Shown here piece by piece: positions 56,700 through 64,000 of a DNA stretch of 64,000 nucleotides; positions within the stretch are counted from its first letter, which is position 1, and every line of letters starts with the position of its first letter. The DNA lies in NCBI RefSeq assembly GCF_030272615.1, contig NC_081415.1, forward strand, positions 185,811,494 through 185,875,493, in the 5' to 3' direction. The position numbers were made by a program, and so were the translations under genes. This stretch comes from Cryptomeria japonica. Lineage: Eukaryota > Streptophyta > Pinopsida > Cupressales > Cupressaceae. The notes under the pieces are model-generated. The model made no database searches and had not been told where the DNA came from. It saw nothing but the letters and a program-made list of their open reading frames with translations.

Positions 56700-56950
56700 G
56701 CTTTGAGTAGCTTGATTTGGATCATTTGATAGATAGCTTTCATTAGTGTGATTTGATAGATCTGATAGATAGCTTTGATTAGCTTGATTGATAGATTTGA
56801 TGATTAAGTAGCTTTGATTAGCTTGATTTGATAGATTTGATGATTGAGTAGCTTTTGATTAGCTTGATTGATAGATTTGACGATTGAGTAGCTTTTGATT
56901 AGCTTGATTGATAGATTTGATGATTGAGTAGCTTTTGATTTGATTTGATT
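56700..56950. repeat. Tandem repeat in C2 PMD intron
   Basis: About five imperfect copies of a 40-45 bp unit containing GATTAGCTTGATTGATAG and TTTGATGATTGAGTAGC. Confidence 0.75.
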
Positions 56951-59124
56951 GATTGATTTGATTGGTTGAATGATTCAGTTTGATTTGATTGATTGATTTC
57001 TCTTGAAAAATAGGAGAAAATTGATGTTCTCCAGTGCCGGGAGAAACTACCGGCCATACATCATTTAGTTCTAGAGTTGTCCCAGACTGAGATTAGACAT
57101 ATAGATGCCTATGGTTTACGCCATTTATTATTTATTCCTAAGATTACACATAATAGAGGATTGTTGACTTCCTTAGCCGAGAGATGGCACAACGAGCATA
57201 ACACTTTCCACCTGCCGACGAGTGAGATTAGTGTTACTCTTGAGGATGTCTATAGGATTCTTCATATCCTGGTGACTGGTGAGCTAGTGTAGTATGATTA
57301 TCAGGATCAAGTTGGGATGGAGGCTTGCAGAGTTGTGTTTGCTGATGAGAGCATCAGTAGAGGTGAGATCTGATGGGTAGATATGGTGATGTACTACGAG
57401 ACTCTTCCTGTTATTCTAGCTGGTTTGATTGGAGGATTCATATGTCCTAACAAGCGATCATGAGGTTTTTCTATTGGATGGGGTGAGGTTCTTCTGAGTA
57501 TGATGCAGCATCGGATATGATATGCTTGGGGTGTTTGCATGTTGGCACATCATGATCTTCACCAGGTTGTGTATGATGAGAGTGCTAGTTTATCGATAGG
57601 ATGCACTTTATTACAGATTTAGTGTTGGGAGCATATTGCTATTACATGGCCTATCCATCACATAGTTCATGGAGAAAGGCATCCATATGTTTATTTTTAT
57701 GCAGGTGTTGTTACTCAGCCCAAGCTGGGTAAGATGGAGTATTGGCGTTGGGTTCTTGATTCTTTGGATAGCATCACTTGGAGACCATATGTTGATTGTG
57801 AGCCATGCATGGATGATGCACAGACATTACCATTTATCATGCAGAGTAGATATCTCATTGGTCGTACACCCTTCATTGTTGAGCGATAGTTGATTGGTCA
57901 GATTTTGAGACAGTTTGGTATCATTCAGCCTATGCCTACTGGTGTGATGGTATATGTGCGATGATACAAAGATAGGTGAGATTGGGGACCATCTTTGTCA
58001 TTTGAGATTGCTCATGCAAAGTTTGTTGCTACTCTGAGAGTGGCATATGATATGAGATTACACATTCTTGAACTCGGAGTTACTGCAGAGTATGCTCAGT
58101 ATTTATTAGCACATCCATTTCCTCGAATTACGGATCCAACAGATCCTATTCCTAGCTTAGGAGATGATGATGATGATTCAGATAATCCTATTATCAAGAG
58201 ACGGAGACATAGACGAGAGCTTAGAGCTGCTCATGAGGATAGAAGATGTGGAGATGATGATGGGGATGGAGGTGGTGGTGGTGGATCTGGACGGAGAGGA
58301 CGTTGATTGAGAGTCCGCGAAGGACCATTTGGACTAGCTGGCAGGATTGAGAGACCTCATCCTATGGGTGGGAGAGATGGTAGACAGACTGGGAGGGATA
58401 CTAGCAAGGCAGGGATGAGATCACCTAGAGGATTGCCATTGAGAGGAGAGAGGGTGGGAGAGGTATTGATTTTGGACAGATTCGGCCAGATCCTAGAGTT
58501 ATTGCAGCTCATGGTGGTGATGATGAGGATCTTGAGGATCATGTTCTCCTGATTAGACAACAGGTTCGGAGAGTTACTCAGATTGAGATTCCAGCAGTTG
58601 GATAGGTCGGTGGTGAGGGGATTGATATTCATGCACCACAACAGGATGTACCAGAGCAGGTTGCACCAGTGCAGGATATGCTAGATGTAGTTATACCAGA
58701 GCATGATGTGCCAGAGCATGATACTATTGACAATCTGAGAGCATAGATTGATTAGCTTCGAGCACAGATATAGACTCTTATGATTGAGAGAGACACAACT
58801 GTTAGGAGACAATAGGATACTCAGGGTTTTCTAGATCATATTAAGCAGGTTGGATCAGGTACTCTCTTAGCAGACACTGTTAGAGCACTATTTCGAGCTA
58901 GGAAGGAGACTGCCCATTGGCAACAACGATATGAGGAGGTAGTTGCAGAGAGTCAGAGAATAGGTAGTTATCAGACTACCATATTGATGGATACTAGCAG
59001 TGGTGGGGTCATGGGACCTCCTTAGAGGAGTGGTGAGCATGGGAGATAGGCATCTGGAGGATCTTCTCACCCACAGCCACAGAGATGGACAGAGTCAGGT
59101 GGTAGTGGTACAGGACAACCATGA

Positions 59125-60984
59125 CTTGATTTGGGGCATTTGTATTGTTTATCTGATATCATTGTATACTTGGACTGTTATTGTTTTATGATGATGCTCT
59201 TTTATATGCATGTTAGTTTATATGATGATCTATATGCTTATATGATTTTCTTTTATGGATGCAATGAGTAGATGGATAATGATATGATCTTTATGCATGT
59301 TACTTTATTTAATGATGATGCTTTATATGATGACGAAGTGATAAATGCTTTTGTTGATTTTTGATTTTAGATATCCTGGATGCAAATGAAAATGATTACT
59401 TAACCTAAATGATACAAATGCAAATGCATGATTGATTAATGCTTACGATTATGTAAATGCAAATGACCTACATGAAATGTTTTTGATTTTTATATGTAAT
59501 GTATATGAATCTAAGTGCAAAGATGCAACTAAATGATCGTTAATGAAATGATAATGTAGATAATAATGATGATATGATGAATGAAATGCACTTAATTGAA
59601 TGCAAACTAATGCAATAATAAAATGCAACTAAATGAAATGGATAATGATTAAAAATGATTCTAAAAATGAATGCACCTATAATGATTAAATGCAAATTGT
59701 TTTTGTTTGTCCAAGTATACTCAATCTTTATTTATGATCGTTGATTCATTAATGAAATGATATGCTTATAATGCAATTGATAAATGAATTCTTATAATAC
59801 AACTGATAAATGAATGTTTATAATCTAATTGATAAATTAATGCTTATAATCTAAAATCATCTAACTAAAAATTGTGCTGCCATTCTTCATATGCGATCTT
59901 GTAACAGTGCTTGATTTCATCATTGAGCTTAAATGTTGTAAAAAATACAAGCAACTTGACATAAAGATTCAAGATGACCTGAGTATTGCTTACATGGATT
60001 TTGATATAGCAAGTTAATACAAGCAACTTGATATAATGAGTCAAGTTGACCTGAGTATTGCTTGCAGAACAAACAAGGAGTATCTCCTTTCATGCATGAC
60101 TTGGAACGTCCTCCTTGACCTTTTGTCGATCATATCCTTAGACAAGTTCATACCGTAGTAAGAGATAAACCACAAACAACAATCAAAGAAAAATAATCAT
60201 GCCCCATCATAGCTTCTCTAGTCATGGACATCCTTGAGTCGCATAGAGTACATGATTAGTAATAAAATCAAGATATAAACACTGAATCTTGTATGTCATT
60301 GACATGTTCTAATGGTCATTAACTAATATAATCATCTTGATGAATGATCTTTGATAATCTTGTATAGCTTGCTAATTGATTCTTCGGTTTCTGAGTTTCA
60401 TGATTCAGTTGTTGATGAAATGCCTTGATTTTCGTTGCTTTATTGCTCATTATCTGTTTCAAAATCCTAGGTGTTTTGGATTTTTTAAATATTCAAAAGA
60501 TCACCTTAGCAAAAGGAATTAGGATTTTGCCCCCAGCGGAAACAAAATTTTATTATGGATGTATGAATTGATCAAGATCCAAACCATGGCGGAATAGAAA
60601 TGCAGATTGATAGATTTTGATAAAATCTAAGACAGTGACTATGACAAGTATGTCAAAGATTGATAATTGTTGGTAAGCTGCATATTTCTTGCTAAATAGT
60701 TCATCGAAATGGATAAGCTAGGATATATGATAGATGCGATAGGATGGAGTGGATAGGTGCGTAAAGTGATCTCATAGATGGAGAAACTCACTTTGTAGAT
60801 AGTGCCTGTTTACCAGGTTTTTACCATCTAAATTTATTGCATTTTTGTTAGATTCTATATGCTTTTTATTGATTTTTTCATGACTTTATATGCTTTTTAT
60901 TGATTTTTTCAGAACTTTATATGCTTTTTATTGATTTTTTCAGAACTTAATATACTTTTTATTGATTTTTCAAAACTTTATATC
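59125..60984. other. C2 spacer between PMD and pol
   Basis: AT-rich, with ATGATGATG and AATGCAAATG motifs, then blocks shared with 49490-50526 of C1. At about 60840-60980 a TTTTTATTGATTTTTT unit repeats four or five times. No gene seen. Confidence 0.65.
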
Positions 60985-62092
60985 TCAAGCATAGAATTTC
61001 TTGAGATGGATAGAATTGATAGGTTCATCAAACCAATCACCTTCTGGAGTAGATAATTTGTATGCTCCTGATCCATATGTTGCTACTATGACAAAAGGTC
61101 CTAGCCAATTTGGTTCAAATTTGCCCTTCTATTCCCGATCTTGTTGATTTCTTGTATTTTCCCTTAGAACTATGTCTCCAATCTGAAAAATGCGTGGCTT
61201 GAATTTGTGGTTATAGCTTCTTTCCATTCTTTGTTGATATACTTTTAAATGATCTGTTGCATTTTGGTGACGTTCCTGAATCAGTTCTAGTTCCTGGAGT
61301 CGAGAGACTCTTTGTTCTTCTTCTGGTATAAGACCATGCAAGGATACTCACAGAGAAGGTATCTCTACTTCTATAGGTAATATAGCTTTAGATCCATAGA
61401 CCAAACAATATGGAGTTGCCCCTATTGGAGTGCGAACACTAGTTCGATATGCCCAAAGAGCAGGATTTAACTGAATGTGCTAGTCTTTTCCAGCTTCATT
61501 ACTTGTTTTCTTCAAGATTTTTAAAATAGTTTTGTTTGATGCCTCAGCTTGACCATTACCTTGTGGATAATATGGAGTAGAGAACCTATGTTGGATATGA
61601 AACTTTTCACATAGCTCTTTTACATCTTGATTTTTAAATGGTCTTCCATTATCATTGATAATGGTCATAGGAATGCCATAGCGATAGATTATGTAATTCA
61701 AGATGAATGATGATATTTGTTTTCCTGTCACTTTTGTTAAAGGCACTGCTTCAATCCACTTAGTAAAATATTCAGTAGAAATCAAAATGAACTTATATCC
61801 ATTAGAAGATGAGGGATTGATCTTTCCTACCAAATCTAGGCCCCACTGCGAAAATGGCCATGATCCTATCAGAGGATATAACTCTTGTGCTGGTGCATGA
61901 ATTAGATTTCCATGAATTTGACATTGTTTACACTTTCTAGCATAGGTGAATGAATCCCTTTCCATGGTAGGCAAAAAGTAACCTATACGAATAAGTTTCT
62001 TAGCCAATGTTAAACCACTTGAGTGTGTACCACAAATACCCACATGAATGTCATTAAGAACTCTCTCAGATTCATCTTTTTCAAGACATCTC
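60985..62092 (-). pseudogene. C2 pol, 3' part: integrase
   Basis: Integrase zinc region (HSSGLTLAKKLIRIGYFLP, CKQC), core (WGLDLVGKINPSSSNGYKF, INDNGRPFKN, PQGNGQAEASNK) and a C-terminus ending INSIHLKKFYA at 60985. A TAG replaces the Trp of GKDW, and other stops occur. The upstream side continues at 63565 beyond the solo LTR. Confidence 0.87.
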
Positions 62093-63564
62093 TGATAGTT
62101 CTGATGCTAAATATGATTAGAAAAAATGCCAAGCTAACAATATGAGAGGGGGGGGGGGGTGAATCATTCAAACTTAATCTTCAATAAAAACAATAGATTC
62201 AACCTCAGTAACCTTATCAGAAAAATAGTAATGCATGCAGACCCATAAATAGATAAGATCACAAACATATAACACCAGATTTTAATGTGGAAACCCAAAT
62301 AGGAAAAAACCACTGTGGGATTTTGGACCCACTAAGAAATATACTCTTCTAGAGTATGCTCGGTTAAAAGCAAATCTTGTTAAAGATTGCAAACACATTG
62401 CTAGATGTGACCTGGTTAAGGGATTTCCCTCAGATTTGTTAGGATCGTCACCTTGTTAGAAGTGACCTTGTTAAAGGATTTCAAACACTCAATAAGAATG
62501 TCACCTTGCTAGAGGATTTTACAAATAAGACTATTAAGTCCACTCAGTTAAGAGATTTTCTGCTACTTCTCAAAATAATAGTAATAAAAATATGTCTGCA
62601 ACTTCACATCTAAAAATGCTAAAGTAGATTCCTATTTGTTCAATATAATTTAGACATAGAACTAATCTTGTCTATCTACTAGGCATCTATACTCTATTAT
62701 TCTAACAGGTCTTCAAGCTTCTATGCTCGGTAATCACTATGTAGCATCCCTGTGCATACACTTGCCTGCATACATTGTTTATAAATAGTTTCCTATTTAT
62801 AAACAATCTTCCAACCGCTTAATCTCCTTGATCACATTTCCCATGATCAATCATAGCCATCAAATCATCTAAAAATGTTTTACCTAGCCTTGGAACTTGT
62901 GTTAGGGTATTGCGGTTCAATCTGAGCTGTAGATCTTCCTGCCGATCTTTCTTTACCATAGATTCTTTAACAATCTTCATGCATGGCTTACCAATCATTT
63001 AATCCGCTCTAGCTCATCAGCTTCCTTCATTAAATATCACATGTAAACATTTAATGCATTCTGTTATAGCTCAGTTGTAACTCGGTAACAACTCAGTGAA
63101 TACTAAACTTCACTTGTTAGACATTCTGCCTTCATTAACCGATAGCGATAACCTTAGGGTTTTACCGACTAGGTTCCTTAGGGTTTATCGACTAGGTTCT
63201 TTGCTCGGTAACATAGTATAGTATTAACCTTTCAAACAATAGAATATGTAGGAAATCAAAACAATCTAAACATCACAATCTCATCATTGTCTAACTGAGT
63301 AATAGTGGCCCATTCAATAACTTATCCCCTTATTCGTCATATTCTTTTTGTGTCTTTTACCGACATCTTTATACTCATCAAATCATACTTCTTAAGATAT
63401 GGCAACATCATACTGAATTAGAAAATCAATTTCTTGACATCAATGACAAAATAATAATCAAGATAGTAAAACATCTTTAATCAGTTATATCCATAGTCAT
63501 CAACAACCTCCTCAATATCCTTAAGAAATGCCAACAATCTCTCATTGTAATTGGAATGCCAACA
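62093..63564 (-). mobile_element. Solo LTR, probably Copia-type, in C2 pol
   Basis: 1472 bp bounded by TG (62093) and CA (63564), with the exact duplication ATCTC on both sides (62088-62092 and 63565-63569). There is no internal coding DNA. The minus strand begins TGTTGGCATTCCAATTACA and holds a C-run complementary to GGGGGGGGGG near 62146, features familiar from Copia LTRs of plants. Orientation and superfamily are inferences; the insertion borders are seen directly. Confidence 0.82.
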
Positions 63565-64000
63565 ATCTCAATAATGTACCATCTAGGCCATGCCTATATA
63601 GGATATCAACAATAATAGTATAGCAAGAGGACTGACGGATAAAGTTTCTTCATTGATTACGAGATAATTCAAGAGGAAGGATATGATCTTTCAAATATTG
63701 GTAGATTTGACCGTATAAGGATTCATTGGTTCTTGATATATGGAAAACTCGATAGGTATGCTGGGATTGGATGGTAGGGGTTAAGATATCTTCCATGAGA
63801 AATTTGTAACATTGTTGATTCTCTTTATTTTGCAAGAGAGATGTTATTGTAGCCATTGCATCTGCTGCTTTATTCTCATTTCTGGGGATCTGGGTGAATG
63901 TGATTTCTTTAAAGTGCCCTTTAAATTCCTCCACTAGTTGTTTGTATGGCATAAGCTTATCATCCTTTGTCTGATATTCATCATTTATTTGATTTATGAC
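63565..64000 (-). pseudogene. C2 pol: end of second RNase H and linker
   Basis: Matches C1 at 51600-52030: YKQLVEEFKGHF, then RNENKAADAMATI with the last RNase H Asp, then the linker to the integrase zinc region. It runs off the window edge. Confidence 0.83.

Larger units (their letters stand above)
56091..59124 (+). pseudogene. Antisense plant mobile domain (PMD) gene of C2
   Basis: Exon 1 (56091-56165, 25 codons) has one TGA in place of the Arg seen in A. The intron is 56166-57013 (donor GTATGT, acceptor AAAATAG). Exon 2 begins GAGAAAATTGATG and reads a PMD (RHIDAYGLRHLLFIPKI, RGLLTSLAERWHNEHNTFH, SEISVTLEDVYRIL). It goes on through LIGGFICPNK, an acidic run (GDDDDDSD), KRRRHRR, a Gly/Arg-rich part, VPEQ/VPEH repeats and a coiled-coil-like segment to TSSGGVMGPP and the end near 59124. 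Several TAG/TGA codons and a shift near 58460 break it. It is uninterrupted by insertions, so it is the best template for the C-type gene layout. Confidence 0.77.
54906..64000 (-). mobile_element. Tat-lineage Ty3/Gypsy element C2 (right end outside window)
   Basis: 3' LTR (54906-55752), polypurine tract, antisense PMD gene (56091-59124), AT-rich spacer and pol (60985 onward), collinear with C1. Pol is interrupted by a solo LTR (62093-63564). RT, protease, gag and the 5' LTR lie beyond 64000. Confidence 0.85.

Overview
The window is repeat-rich DNA from a large plant nuclear genome. It consists almost entirely of nested long-terminal-repeat (LTR) retrotransposons of the Ty3/Gypsy superfamily, and I found no ordinary host gene, tRNA, rRNA or CRISPR array. 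The pol genes carry a reverse transcriptase, a decayed first RNase H, a second RNase H and an integrase, with a G-patch-like stretch before the RT, which points to the plant Tat lineage. Element size, nesting depth and AT-rich spacers fit a gymnosperm or similar giant genome, but the species is an inference.

Layout. (1) 1-5903 is the right part of a gag-only element (B1, minus strand) with an intact 1148-residue Gag-protease-like ORF, a long leader and its 5' LTR. (2) 5907-52317 is element C1 (minus), split at 8290 by element A and truncated on the right. (3) 8291-46790 is element A (minus) with near-identical 1.5 kb LTRs and the target duplication AGTCC. About 18 kb originally, it is now 38.5 kb because two elements landed in it: N (16504-29375, plus strand, duplication GATGC) inside its RNase H region, and a second gag-only element B2 (36804-44381, minus) inside its leader. 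(4) 52318-54905 is a rearranged junction: an LTR of another family (D) and an inverted LTR fragment of family C. (5) 54906-64000 is element C2, a sibling of C1, whose integrase-RNase H region is split by a 1472-bp solo LTR with the duplication ATCTC.

How the genes work together. A, C1, C2 and N each carry an antisense gene between pol and the 3' LTR, coding for a plant mobile domain (PMD) protein. In all four copies I can trace a TATA-like box about 80-90 nt upstream of an ATG, a first exon of only 75-81 nt, a phase-0 intron holding a GC-rich tandem array, and a long second exon. The PMD gene therefore converges on gag-pol and seems to have its own promoter.

The most unusual feature is the N/B pair. 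N has protease-RT-RNase H-integrase but no recognisable Gag. B has Gag and a protease-like fold but no RT, RNase H or integrase. Both have the same 18-nt polypurine tract, nearly the same primer-binding site with the same spacing, similar LTR ends, and the same near-palindromic GGCGCC-centred modules. I infer a reciprocally complementing, split-genome retrotransposon.

Most copies are decayed. Where an intact homologue is present, nearly all stop codons are explained by single C-to-T (or G-to-A) transitions, as expected for long-term cytosine methylation.
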